Origin: Streptomyces hawaiiensis
GTDB taxonomy: Bacteria > Actinomycetota > Actinomycetes > Streptomycetales > Streptomycetaceae
Reading direction: 5' to 3'
Assembly (NCBI RefSeq): GCF_004803895.1
Contig: NZ_CP021978.1
Coordinates: 4,216,001-4,280,000, forward strand
DNA: 64,000 nt
Shown here: positions 56,480 through 64,000 of the stretch, one piece after another
Numbering within the stretch: the first letter of the stretch is position 1
How the letters are laid out: the number at the start of each line of letters is the position of its first letter
Notes under the pieces: model-generated
Told to the model about the DNA's origin: nothing
Seen by the model: the letters and a program-made list of their open reading frames with translations, nothing else
Databases searched by the model: none
Made by a program: the position numbers and the translations under genes

Positions 56480-58005
56480 CGCAAGTCCCTCGAATCGGTG
56501 TCGTGCGGGCGCACCGGCTGCGGTTGCACGGTGGCGTCCGGCCAGGTGCCGTCCGCGGCTTCACCGGCGCGGAACCGGGTGGTGTCGTAGGGGGTGGTGT
56601 CGTGCCGGGCGGCCTCGTACGGGGCGGTGTCGTGCCGGGCGGCCTCGTACGGGGTGCTCTCGTACGGGGCGGTGTCGTACGGGGTGCTCTCGTACCGGGC
56701 GGTCTCATACGGGACGGGGTCGTACCGGGCGGTCTCGTACAGGGGCGGCACCGGCGAGTCGTCCTCGCGCCGGTCCGGGAACACCCACGCCCGGAAGAGC
56801 AGGAAGCGCAGCACGGTCGCCGCCAGATTGGCCGCGATGAGGACGGCCAGTTCGGTGGAGTGCGCGGGCTCGGAGGTCGCCGCGTTCAGTGCCGCGAGCG
56901 AGCCGCTGGTCAGGGCGAGCCCGATGCCGAAGACGACCAGGCCCTGCGCCTGGTGCCGTACGGCCCCGCCGCGCCCGCGCACCCCGAAGGTGAGCCGCCG
57001 GTTGGCCGCAGTGTTGGCGACCGCCGAGACCAGCAGGGCGAGGGCGTTGGCGACCTGGGAGCCGGTGAAGGTCCGGAAGCCGCTGTAGAGCAGCAGGTAG
57101 AAGAGGGTGGACAGGGCGCCGACCACGCAGAACCCGACGAGTTGGCGGGCCAGCCCCGTCGGTACGTCCTTTATGTCACGGTCGCGCGGGTCGTCGCCGA
57201 ACGGCCGGACGATCCGGTCCAGCGGCAACGAGCCGGTGGCCAGGGCTCTGCCGACCCGCCACACGCCCTTGAGGTCGTCCGTCGCGGTCTTGACGATGTG
57301 CACGGTCGAGTCGGGGTCGTCGACCCAGTCGACCGGCACCTCGTGGATGCGCAGCCCCGCGCGCTCGGCGAGCACCAGCATCTCGGTGTCGAAGAACCAG
57401 CCGGTGTCCTCGACCAGAGGCAGCAGCACCTGCGCCACGTCCCGGCGGATCGCCTTGAAGCCGCACTGGGCGTCCGAGAACCGCGCCTGGAGCGAGCCGC
57501 GCAGGATGAGGTTGTAGGCCCGGCTGACGAACTCCCGCTTGGGGCCGCGCACCACCCGCGAACTGCGGGCCAGCCGGGAGCCGATCGCGAGGTCCGAGTG
57601 ACCGGAGATCAGCGGCGCCACCAGCGGGAGCAGGGCGTTGAGGTCGGTGGACAGGTCCACGTCCATGTAGGCGAGGACCGGGGCGTCCGAGGCCGACCAG
57701 ACGGCCCGCAGGGCCCGGCCGCGTCCCTTCTGCTCCAGGCGGAAGGTGGTGACCTCGGGGATCTCCGCCGCCAGCCGCCCTGCCACCTGCGGGGTGGTGT
57801 CCGTGGAGGCGTTGTCCGCGATCGTGATGCGGAACGCGTACGGGAACGTCCGGGCGAGATGCTCGTGCAGTCTGCGGACGCACGGCTGGAGGTCCTTCTC
57901 CTCGTTGTAGACGGGGATCACTACGTCCAGGACAGGCGTACCGGCTGGTGCGGCCGGGAGGTGCTCCCGCGCCGGCAGGGTGCCGGGAGAAGAGTCGGTT
58001 CGCAT
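56476..58005 (-). CDS. GT2 polyprenyl-phosphate glycosyltransferase fused to GtrA, repeat tail (509 aa)
   Basis: Residues 20-260 are a GT2 catalytic domain of the dolichol-phosphate-glucose/mannose type: LDVVIPVYNEEKDLQPCV, AYMDVDLSTDLNALLPL, and DAQCGFKAIRRDVAQVLLPL. A four-helix GtrA domain (about 290-420) flips the lipid-linked sugar. The tail has about eleven five-residue repeats of the form Tyr-(Glu/Asp)-x-x-(Arg/Pro). It makes the donor used by the next gene's GT39 enzyme (inference from overlap and families). Start ATG 58005. Confidence 0.9.
   Translation of the reverse strand: MRTDSSPGTLPAREHLPAAPAGTPVLDVVIPVYNEEKDLQPCVRRLHEHLARTFPYAFRITIADNASTDTTPQVAGRLAAEIPEVTTFRLEQKGRGRALRAVWSASDAPVLAYMDVDLSTDLNALLPLVAPLISGHSDLAIGSRLARSSRVVRGPKREFVSRAYNLILRGSLQARFSDAQCGFKAIRRDVAQVLLPLVEDTGWFFDTEMLVLAERAGLRIHEVPVDWVDDPDSTVHIVKTATDDLKGVWRVGRALATGSLPLDRIVRPFGDDPRDRDIKDVPTGLARQLVGFCVVGALSTLFYLLLYSGFRTFTGSQVANALALLVSAVANTAANRRLTFGVRGRGGAVRHQAQGLVVFGIGLALTSGSLAALNAATSEPAHSTELAVLIAANLAATVLRFLLFRAWVFPDRREDDSPVPPLYETARYDPVPYETARYESTPYDTAPYESTPYEAARHDTAPYEAARHDTTPYDTTRFRAGEAADGTWPDATVQPQPVRPHDTDSRDLR
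56578..56745. repeat. 15-bp coding repeats in the GT2-GtrA tail
   Basis: About eleven imperfect copies of a 15-bp unit such as CGGGCGGTCTCGTAC, keeping the frame and encoding the Tyr-rich five-residue repeats of the glycosyltransferase tail. Confidence 0.75.
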
Positions 58006-58019
58006 GGAACCGACTTTCG

Positions 58020-59630
58020 TCAGGCGCCCTGTTGTGCCGATGTGGTGACGCTGTGGCGTGCCTGTGAGTGCGGTTGCCTGCTCATTTCGGGCTGCGGCTG
58101 CGCCGGGAGTGCGGGCAGGCGCACCGTGAACACGGTCCGCCCGGGCACGCTGTCGACGGTCACGGCACCGCCGTGCGCGGTCGCTACGGCCTGCACGATG
58201 GCCAGGCCGAGGCCGGTCGAGCCGTGGGCGCGGGTACGCGCGCAGTCGCCGCGCGCGAACCGTTCGAAGACGTGCGGCAGCAACTCGGCCGGGATGCCCT
58301 GCCCGTCGTCCTCGACGTCCACGCACAGCCAGGGTCCGCGCCGCTGGACGCGGGCGGTGACGGTCGTTCCGGGGGGCGTGTGGCTGCGGGCGTTGCCGAG
58401 CAGGTTGACGAGCACCTGTTGCAGCCGGGCCGCGTCCGCCGACACGAGCGCGGGCTCGTCGGGCAGGTCGAGGCGCCAGTTGTGGTCCTGGCCGGCCGCC
58501 CGGGCGTCGCTGATGGTGTCCACGACGAGCGGGACGAGGTCGGTCTGCCCGAACTGGAGCGGCCGTCCCGCGTCGAGCCGGGCGAGCAGCAGCAGATCCT
58601 CCACGAGGAGGGTCATCCGGCCGGCCTCGGACTCGATCCGGCCGAGCGCGTGCCGGGTGTCGGGCCCGACCTGCTCTCTGCCGCGCCGGGTGAGCTCGGC
58701 GTAGCCGCGGATGGAGGCGAGGGGGGTGCGCAGCTCGTGACTGGCGTCGGCGACGAACTGCCGTACCCGGGTCTCGCTCTGCTGCCGGGCGTGCAGCGCG
58801 CCGTGGACATGGTCGAGCATCCGGTTGAGCGCGGCTCCGACCTGCCCGACCTCGGTGTGCGGATCGGTCTCGGAGTCGGGAACGCGTTCGCTGAGGTTCA
58901 CCTCGCCGGTGTGCAGGGGCAGTTCGGAGACCCGGGTGGCGGTGGTGGCTACGCGGCGGAGGGGGCGGGTGGCTACGCCGACCAGTACGGACCCGGCCAG
59001 CCCTGCGGCGGCCAGTCCGGCTGCGGTGACACTGATCTCGACCAGGATGAGGGTGTTGATGGTGTTGGTGACGTCCGTGGTCGGGATGGCGACGTAGTAG
59101 CTGCCCTTGTCACCTGACTTGTACTCGACCTGGTACTCGCCGAGGCCCGGGAGGTCGACGGTCTGGACCGTTCCGTTGACCTGTGGAACGGAGGCGAGCG
59201 CGCCGATCTGGGCGGAGGTGAGCGACTTCGCGGTCATCTGGAAGTTGTCCTCGGACTTCTCGCCGCGTGCGGAGTCCGTGATCTGCCCGCCCTCGATCTC
59301 GGCCGCGACCGTCTCGCTCGGCTGCGGGCCCATGGTCACGAACTCGGTGAGGCTGATCTGCTTCTTCTGCGCGGGTGCGTCGGCCCTGTCTCTGCCGGGC
59401 ACCTTCGGAGGGCTCAGCGCGGCCCGGGACGCGACCTCGTCGAGCTGCCCGTTCAACTGCTCGTACAGATGCGACCTGAGGGCAAGCGTCGTCACCGTCC
59501 CGATCACCGCACACACCACGGCGATCAGCACCACGGACGCGACGACGAGCCGCGTCCGCAGCGTGCGCGGCTTGCCTGCCCGCTGCCCGCCTGTCCGCTG
59601 CTGCGTACTCGGCCGTCGTCGTCCGCTCAT
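58020..59630 (-). CDS. OmpR-class sensor histidine kinase (536 aa)
   Basis: Two transmembrane helices (residues 27-50, VVASVVLIAVVCAVIGTVTT, and about 215-240) flank an extracellular sensor of about 165 residues. A HAMP domain follows (ATRPLRRVATTATRVSELPL), then HisKA with VADASHELRTPLASIRGYAE, and an ATPase with LVNLLGNARSHTPPG and GSTGLGLAIVQAV. Its ATG overlaps the response regulator stop by four bases. A glycosyltransferase operon follows 14 bases later and could be part of the same transcript. Confidence 0.92.
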   Translation of the reverse strand: MSGRRRPSTQQRTGGQRAGKPRTLRTRLVVASVVLIAVVCAVIGTVTTLALRSHLYEQLNGQLDEVASRAALSPPKVPGRDRADAPAQKKQISLTEFVTMGPQPSETVAAEIEGGQITDSARGEKSEDNFQMTAKSLTSAQIGALASVPQVNGTVQTVDLPGLGEYQVEYKSGDKGSYYVAIPTTDVTNTINTLILVEISVTAAGLAAAGLAGSVLVGVATRPLRRVATTATRVSELPLHTGEVNLSERVPDSETDPHTEVGQVGAALNRMLDHVHGALHARQQSETRVRQFVADASHELRTPLASIRGYAELTRRGREQVGPDTRHALGRIESEAGRMTLLVEDLLLLARLDAGRPLQFGQTDLVPLVVDTISDARAAGQDHNWRLDLPDEPALVSADAARLQQVLVNLLGNARSHTPPGTTVTARVQRRGPWLCVDVEDDGQGIPAELLPHVFERFARGDCARTRAHGSTGLGLAIVQAVATAHGGAVTVDSVPGRTVFTVRLPALPAQPQPEMSRQPHSQARHSVTTSAQQGA

Positions 59631-60367
59631 GACGCCGCGGGCTTGATCAGATACCCGGCGCCACGCCGCGTGTGGATCATCGGCTCGCGCCCGGCGTCGA
59701 TCTTCCGCCGCAGATAGGAGATGTACAGCTCGACGACGTTGGCCTGACCGCCGAAGTCGTACGACCACACCCGGTCGAGGATCTGCGCCTTGCTGAGCAC
59801 GCGCCGCGGATTGCGCATCAGGAACCGCAGCAGCTCGAACTCGGTCGCCGTCAGATGGATGTTGTCCCCGGCCCGGGTCACCTCGTGGCTGTCCTCGTCG
59901 AGGGTGAGGTCGCCGACGACCAGCGTGGAGTCCGAGCGCCGGTCGGCGGCACCGGAGCGGCGTATCAGCCCGCGCAGCCGCGCGACGACCTCCTCCAGGC
60001 TGAACGGCTTGGTGACGTAGTCGTCACCGCCCGCCGTCAGCCCGGCGATCCGGTCCTCGAGGGCGTCCTTCGCGGTGAGGAAGAGCACCGGCACGTCCGG
60101 CAGTTCCCGGCGCAGCCGCCCGAGCACGGCCAGCCCGTCCATGTCGGGCAGCATCATGTCGAGGATGACGGCGTCGGGCCGGAAGTCCCGCGCGGTCTGG
60201 ATCGCGCCCGTGCCGTCACCGGCACTGCGGATCTGCCATCCCTCATAGCGCAGGGCCATGGACAACAGCTCGGTGATCGACAGCTCGTCGTCCACCACCA
60301 GCACGCGGACGGGGCTCCCGTCCGGCCTCAGCAGTTCGGTGCGCCCCTGGGGCGAGGTCATGGTCAT
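59627..60367 (-). CDS. OmpR/PhoB-type response regulator (246 aa)
   Basis: Receiver domain: VLVVDDELSITELLSMAL, phosphoacceptor Asp in DAVILDMMLPDMDGL, LTAKDALEDRI and VTKPFSLEEV. The C-terminal winged helix has LTATEFELLRFLMRNPRRVL and VVELYISYLRRKIDAGREPM, then TRRGAGYLI. The ATG at 60367 or the second ATG at 60361 are equally possible. CTCTGAGA-like direct repeats lie 21-83 bases upstream. Confidence 0.92.
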   Translation of the reverse strand: MTMTSPQGRTELLRPDGSPVRVLVVDDELSITELLSMALRYEGWQIRSAGDGTGAIQTARDFRPDAVILDMMLPDMDGLAVLGRLRRELPDVPVLFLTAKDALEDRIAGLTAGGDDYVTKPFSLEEVVARLRGLIRRSGAADRRSDSTLVVGDLTLDEDSHEVTRAGDNIHLTATEFELLRFLMRNPRRVLSKAQILDRVWSYDFGGQANVVELYISYLRRKIDAGREPMIHTRRGAGYLIKPAAS

Positions 60368-60387
60368 GTGAACACGATGTCGAGGAC

Positions 60388-60450
60388 CTCTGAGAGCACG
60401 CTTTCGGCAACCTGTGATTTCTCTGAGAAACACACAGGCGCCTCTCAGGA
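60388..60450. promoter_or_regulatory. CTCTGAGA direct repeats upstream of the OmpR-type regulator
   Basis: CTCTGAGA at 60388 and 60421 and CTCTCAGG at 60442, spaced 33 and 21 bases (three and two helix turns). The middle copy lies in a palindrome, TTTCTC-T-GAGAAA, flanked by CCTGTG/CACAGG. Winged-helix regulators bind direct repeats at such spacing. Confidence 0.5.
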
Positions 60451-60473
60451 AACCCCTGGGAAGGCGGGACGGC

Positions 60474-61346
60474 TCAGAACAACCCGTCCTGCACGCCTGT
60501 CGGCTCCTTGAACTGCCGTACAGGCACGGTCAGTTCGCCTCCCTTGGCGGGCGCCAGCCCCCACCCGGTCATCAACCGCGTGTCCAGCACCACGACCCCG
60601 TCCCCGGTGGACAGATGCAGATCCGGCCCGGCGGCCGCCACCAGCTCCCCGCTGACCACACCCCCGGCGACGAGCTCGCCGACGTCCCCGACGGCGACGG
60701 GCAGCCCCGCGAGCCCGAACGCCCCCACGTGATCGACGATCTCCAGCGGCTCCCGCGCCAGCGACTCCGGCCACATGGGGAGCGCGACCGCCCGTTCGTG
60801 CAGCTCGGCGACCTCACGCGCCCGGTCGGCGGCGGCCTCCGGCAGCGCGGCCCGCACCACCCGCTTCTCGGCGTACGGAATCCGGTCGGGCACCCGCAGG
60901 GCGGCCCGCAGCAGCTCCTCCGTACGCCGCGCGGCCATGAGCGGACCGACGCCGAGCCAGCTGAAACAGACGGCACCCTGCTCGAGCAGTCGCGCGGAGC
61001 CCCGCTCCTGCGCCGTGATCCCGACCTTGACCATGCCGGGTCCGAACCACGCCAGATAGACGTGGTACGGCCGGGGATCGTCAGCGATGGTGTCCGCCGC
61101 CACGGAGTGCGCCCGGTCCAGCCGCGCACACTCCTCGCACCGCGCCCCCGTACTGCGCCCCGGCACGACCGCACTGACGGGGCACGCATGCCCCCGAGCC
61201 CCCACACAGGTGCGCACAGCCCCTTCCGCGACCCCGAAGGCCACGCGTTTGCCCCAGGTCAGCGCGCTGCGCCGCCCGCCGTCCCAGACCAGCACGGGAC
61301 CATCCGCCGACCACCGCAGCCCCGCGCACTTCCATGCCTGTGCCAT
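60474..61346 (-). CDS. DUF2797 protein (290 aa)
   Basis: A Cys/Trp-rich start (AQAWKCAGLRWSADGPVLVW), two further cysteine pairs (RTCVGARGHACP and GARCEECARLDRAH) consistent with metal binding, and YHVYLAWFGPGMVKVGIT matching DUF2797. Function unknown; the YLAWFG(x)nVKVG segment recalls a GIY-YIG-like nuclease fold, though I would not assign activity. The ATG at 61346 has CAGGG upstream and TACTCT 8 bases before it. Confidence 0.78.
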   Translation of the reverse strand: MAQAWKCAGLRWSADGPVLVWDGGRRSALTWGKRVAFGVAEGAVRTCVGARGHACPVSAVVPGRSTGARCEECARLDRAHSVAADTIADDPRPYHVYLAWFGPGMVKVGITAQERGSARLLEQGAVCFSWLGVGPLMAARRTEELLRAALRVPDRIPYAEKRVVRAALPEAAADRAREVAELHERAVALPMWPESLAREPLEIVDHVGAFGLAGLPVAVGDVGELVAGGVVSGELVAAAGPDLHLSTGDGVVVLDTRLMTGWGLAPAKGGELTVPVRQFKEPTGVQDGLF

Positions 61347-61431
61347 CCCTGCCGAGAGTAGGGGGCACCACTGACAGCGCGGGGCGGCCTGCGGGGGAGA
61401 GCCTGCGGGGGCCGGCCGACGAGGAACATCC

Positions 61432-61827
61432 TCACCGCCCGGCGTCGGCCCCCACGGCGGCGACGATCTCCGGCTCGCTCTCACGCTGCGCCGGCATGAC
61501 CGGCTCCACCGCACGCGCGCCACGCCGCCGCCCCCGCCCGGCCAGCCGGCACCCCAGGCACTCCTCGTGCCCGCCCGGCGCCGCCGAGTCCCGCACCCGC
61601 CACCCCCACTCCGCCCGGGGCCGCACGCCCGGCCCCTTCCCCCACCCGGAGAGATGCAGAGCCCAGGTGACGAGCAGACTCAAGACCCCGATCGCCACCC
61701 CGCCGGCGATCAGCACACCGGAGACGGTGCAGACCCCCAGCCCCGCCACACCGGCCCCGACGGTGGCGATGCCGAATCCGACCCACCCCGCGACCGTGTG
61801 CCCGTGGTCATACTGATGTGCACTCAC
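61432..61827 (-). CDS. HGxxPAAW-like small membrane protein (131 aa)
   Basis: Starts SAHQYDHGHTVAGWVGFGIA, similar to the Streptomyces HGxxPAAW membrane family. Two hydrophobic helices follow (ATVGAGVAGLGVCTVSGVLI and GVAIGVLSLLVTWALHL), then a Cys/Arg-rich soluble tail with C-x-x-C (EECLGCRLAGRGRRRG). GAGGGAG is well placed before the GTG. Function unknown. Confidence 0.7.
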   Translation of the reverse strand: MSAHQYDHGHTVAGWVGFGIATVGAGVAGLGVCTVSGVLIAGGVAIGVLSLLVTWALHLSGWGKGPGVRPRAEWGWRVRDSAAPGGHEECLGCRLAGRGRRRGARAVEPVMPAQRESEPEIVAAVGADAGR

Positions 61828-61924
61828 GTGCCACTCCCTCGCACCCGAGGGCTCCGCATCGCCGAACCCCTCACCTGCTAAGACTTTTACGGCCCAAACA
61901 TCTCACGAACTAAGGGATCTGGGA

Positions 61925-62401
61925 ATGCAAGCCAAGCCGCGCCCGGCCGCCACACCGGAGCAGGCGCTGTCGGCGATGGACCAGCTCATCGCGACTCACC
62001 TGGTCGGACAGCACGAGATCGCCCAACAGGTGGGCCTGAGTGTGACCGACCTCACCTGCTTCGCCTACGTCATCGAGGCCGGCGAGAACCTCCCCACGGC
62101 AGGCGACCTGGCGGCCCGCGTCCACGTCACCACCGGCGCGGTCACCGGCATCCTCAACCGCCTGGAGGGCGCCGGCTACATCACCCGCCGCCCCGACCCC
62201 ACGGACCGTCGCCGCATCCGCGTAGCGGCCCAGCCCGACGCGGTCGCCCGCGTCCGGGAGGTCTACGAGCCGTACTACGCCCGCCTCACGCACCTCTTCG
62301 CGGACTACTCCCCGGACGAGATCGCGGTCCTGCACGACTGGTTCACCCGCGCGAGCACGCTGGCAGCGACCTACCTGGAAGAGCACTGCCGACCCGACTG
62401 A
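61925..62401 (+). CDS. MarR-family regulator (158 aa)
   Basis: Winged helix: LTCFAYVIEAGENLPTAGDL, recognition helix HVTTGAVTGILNRLEGAGYI, wing TRRPDPTDRRRIRVAAQP. A helical C-terminus follows (VREVYEPYYARLTHLFADYS). No target gene is adjacent except the divergent membrane protein gene 98 bases away. Start ATG 61925 has GGGA just upstream. Confidence 0.88.
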   Translation: MQAKPRPAATPEQALSAMDQLIATHLVGQHEIAQQVGLSVTDLTCFAYVIEAGENLPTAGDLAARVHVTTGAVTGILNRLEGAGYITRRPDPTDRRRIRVAAQPDAVARVREVYEPYYARLTHLFADYSPDEIAVLHDWFTRASTLAATYLEEHCRPD

Positions 62402-62470
62402 GCACATCCGGCACGGAGCAGAACGACGACCGCACCCCGTTGCCGGAGTTGCGCGTGATCACCGAGGGTC

Positions 62471-62779
62471 CGCGACTGCGCCCAGGACAGCCACGACCTG
62501 ATCTCGACCACGAAGTACGACACGCCCATCGAGCCGGGAAACATGACCCGCATATTCGCCCTGCGGGCTCGTCGCGCCGGACTCCGGGTCATCCCGCTCC
62601 GGAATACCCGGCACACGTGCAGCTCGCTCCTGGTGGCGTTGAAGGTGCACCCGAAGGTGGCGCAGCGCATCCTCCGGCACTCGCAGATCGCCATGACGAT
62701 GGAGGTCAACGCCGAAGCGAGTGAGGAGGTGTGCGCCGCGATCGGCCAGCTGTCCGACGCCATGGGCGGTACCGGCTGA
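62471..62779 (+). pseudogene. C-terminal remnant of a tyrosine integrase
   Basis: One open frame encodes the end of a phage-type integrase: DLISTTKYDTPIEPGNMTRI, then PLRNTRHTCSSLLVALKVHP with the Arg-His-Thr motif, and VAQRILRHSQIAMTMEV with His-x-x-Arg and His. The catalytic Tyr expected in MEVY is Asn here (MEVNAEAS). The frame is interrupted upstream by TGA at 62456, and no N-terminal half or start codon is found. It abuts the 3' end of tRNA-Arg, the typical position of an element integrated in a tRNA gene. Confidence 0.8.
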
Positions 62780-62813
62780 CACGGTTGCTGTACTTCACTT
62801 CTGCACGGCACGA

Positions 62814-62849
62814 CAAAGCCCCCTCCGGGATGATCCCGAGGGGGCTTTG
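62814..62849 (-). terminator. Terminator of tRNA-Arg
   Basis: CAAAGCCCCCT and AGGGGGCTTTG, with an inner CGGGA/TCCCG pair and a one-base bulge, just beyond the tRNA 3' end. Confidence 0.75.
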
Positions 62850-62856
62850 ACCTGTG

Positions 62857-62929
62857 TGCACTCGGCAGGATTCGAACCTGCAACCTTCTGATCCGTAGTC
62901 AGATGCTCTATCCGTTAAGCTACGAGTGC
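62857..62929 (-). tRNA. tRNA-Arg (anticodon ACG)
   Basis: A 73-base cloverleaf on the minus strand. Acceptor GCACTCG/CGAGTGC, anticodon loop CTACGGA (ACG, edited to ICG by TadA), T arm GCAGGTTCGAATCCTGC. No CCA encoded. Confidence 0.95.
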
Positions 62930-63087
62930 TTGTTCTGTTTTTTCGCCGCTCTCGGGCCTTCCGGCTCGCTCGCGGCGACAGGAAGAACATTACATGACTG
63001 CCGCCGCCATGTGAAATCCGTTAGCCGCACCCCTTGTGAGCTGCACAAACGGCACTTTCGGCTGCCCTGCCGGAGCGCAACGACAGC

Positions 63088-63115
63088 GAAGCCCCGGTCG
63101 GGTGACCGGGGCTTC
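63088..63115 (-). terminator. Terminator of tRNA-Ser(GCT)
   Basis: A 12-bp perfect inverted repeat, GAAGCCCCGGTC and its complement, loop GGGT, 12 bases beyond the tRNA 3' end. Confidence 0.75.
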
Positions 63116-63126
63116 GTGATCGAGTG

Positions 63127-63217
63127 CGGAGGCGGAGGGATTTGAACCCTCGATGGGATTGAAGTCCCAAACCGCATTAGCAGTGCGGCGCCATAGACCG
63201 GACTAGGCGACGCCTCC
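63127..63217 (-). tRNA. tRNA-Ser (anticodon GCT)
   Basis: A 91-base class II tRNA on the minus strand. Acceptor GGAGGCG/CGCCTCC, anticodon stem CCGCA/TGCGG with loop CTGCTAA (GCT), long variable arm containing TTGGGACTTCAATCCCA. No CCA encoded. Confidence 0.95.
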
Positions 63218-63400
63218 AGCATCACTCCCGCGCGAGCGCGAGCGGTGCGTGCCGATGATGACACAGTCGAGCGTGCTGTCACCAATCGACCCCCACGGTA
63301 CTAGGCGGGGAGGGCGCGGAGCAAAGGCCTTGTCAGGGCCGTGTGGGCCCCGCTCGCGTGGCCGCGCGCAACATCCGGGGCCGCGTCGCGTTAGTCAGGC

Positions 63401-63919
63401 ATGTTGCGTGCCAATCCCCGGGCCACCGCCCGCCCCGTCCTGCGGCGCCTCCTCCTCGGTGCCGCCGCCTCCGTCGCCGCCGCAGGGTCGCTGACCGCGG
63501 TGCCCCCGGCCGCGTATGCCCAGGCCGATGGGACCGGCCTGCTGTTCCCGCTCAGGCCCGGCGACGGCCCGGACCGCGATCACCTCACCGTCACCGTGCG
63601 CAACGCCGGTGGCGGGGCCGACGGAACGTTCGAGCTGTACTGCGGCCCCGACGGCGGCAGCCACCCCGATCCGCGCGGCGCCTGTGCCGCCCTGGAGCGG
63701 GACACGCGGTGGGGGCAGGACGTCTTCGCGCCCGCCCCGGAAGGCGGCTTCTGCACCATGCAGTACGGCGGCCCCGCCACCGCGCACGTCACCGGCACCT
63801 GGGCCGGACGGCCCGTCGACGCCACGTACGACCGCCGTGACGGCTGCCAGATCTCCCGCTGGGACCGGCTCGTGCCGCTCCTGCCGGGCGTGGGGGGCGA
63901 GCGGGGCGTCAAGGCCTGA
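63401..63919 (+). CDS. SSI-family serine protease inhibitor (172 aa)
   Basis: A twin-Arg-like basic start (TARPVLRRLLLGAAASVAAA) and cleavage region near AAYAQADG mark it as secreted. The body matches Streptomyces subtilisin inhibitor: LTVTVRNAGGGADGTFELYC, a disulfide pair (LYCGPDG and RGACAAL), and a second pair bracketing the reactive loop (GGFCTMQYGGP to DGCQI). By comparison with SSI (Cys-Pro-Met-Val-Tyr), the P1 residue is Met and P1' is Gln. It probably inhibits subtilisin-like proteases. Confidence 0.9.
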   Translation: MLRANPRATARPVLRRLLLGAAASVAAAGSLTAVPPAAYAQADGTGLLFPLRPGDGPDRDHLTVTVRNAGGGADGTFELYCGPDGGSHPDPRGACAALERDTRWGQDVFAPAPEGGFCTMQYGGPATAHVTGTWAGRPVDATYDRRDGCQISRWDRLVPLLPGVGGERGVKA

Positions 63920-64000
63920 GCCGGCCGTCGGGGCGTCGAACCTCCGGCCGGCGTCCCGCGTCCCACCACCCATTTGCGCCACTCTCCGTCCCCATCACGC

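Noticed and set aside
62543..62779. Functional small integrase-like protein of 78 residues
   Set aside because: The ATG lies inside a conserved integrase region that continues upstream without a start, and the catalytic Tyr position is Asn.

Overview
This window is chromosomal DNA of a Streptomyces or a very close relative. Codon third positions are almost always G or C, GTG starts and four-base stop/start overlaps are common, and most tRNA genes lack an encoded CCA. The gene content is typical of the genus: a purF-purL-purQ-purS-purC-purD purine set, an Lsr2-like nucleoid protein, paired SigF/SigN-type sigma factors, GAF-ANTAR regulators, a SpoIIE-type phosphatase, an SSI protease inhibitor and an IdeR/DmdR-type iron box. 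No secondary-metabolite synthase cluster, prophage or CRISPR array is present.

Layout. 1-8 kb: purine genes on the minus strand (start of purM, purF, then purL-purQ-purS), with a META lipoprotein, a maleylpyruvate-isomerase-like protein and an ArsR-M23 peptidase pair preceded by a 22-bp perfect palindrome. 8-13 kb: an Lsr2-like gene, three tRNA-Gly genes and an ABC exporter with its own NarL-type two-component system. 13-22 kb: purC, a dimethylformamidase-like protein, a membrane protein that looks like an M48 protease without its zinc motif, purD, dnaX and the SRP RNA gene. 22-30 kb: tRNA-Ser, several small proteins, a large PAS/GAF/PP2C/ATPase stress regulator, a DUF72 protein and a CopC-CopD copper protein. 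30-34 kb: a divergent locus around a near-consensus iron box. On one side lies an operon for a cytosolic penicillin-acylase-family hydrolase, an IucB/AlcB-type acetyltransferase and a cupin; on the other lies a siderophore-interacting flavoprotein. 34-45 kb: a DNA glycosylase-like gene, about 500 bp of degenerate tandem repeats, a HerA-like ATPase, a LytR_C protein, upp, tadA with its partner, tRNA-Ser, sigF, sigN and a 103-bp inverted-repeat element. 45-49 kb: a MarR-MFS-YceI cassette in which transporter and lipocalin-like protein share an unusual transthyretin-like domain. 49-54 kb: two GAF-ANTAR proteins, a STAS protein, an F420/FMN-type oxidoreductase, and a TetR with an MFS drug exporter. 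54-60 kb: two glycosyltransferases with expanded low-complexity repeats and an OmpR-type two-component system. 60-64 kb: a DUF2797 protein, a MarR, an integrase remnant beside tRNA-Arg, tRNA-Ser and an SSI-type inhibitor.

The most interesting lead is the iron-box locus. A PvdQ-family acylase without a signal peptide is co-transcribed with a siderophore-type acetyltransferase and faces a ferric-siderophore reductase. This suggests intracellular processing of an imported acylated siderophore; the locus contains no siderophore synthetase. The second lead is the MarR-MFS-YceI cassette with shared accessory domains. Other leads are the tandem repeats at 34.5-35.0 kb, a tadA gene whose usual start cuts into its first helix, an M48-like protein lacking its catalytic motif, and an eroded integration site at tRNA-Arg. 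Functions are inferred from reading translations by eye; no database search was run.
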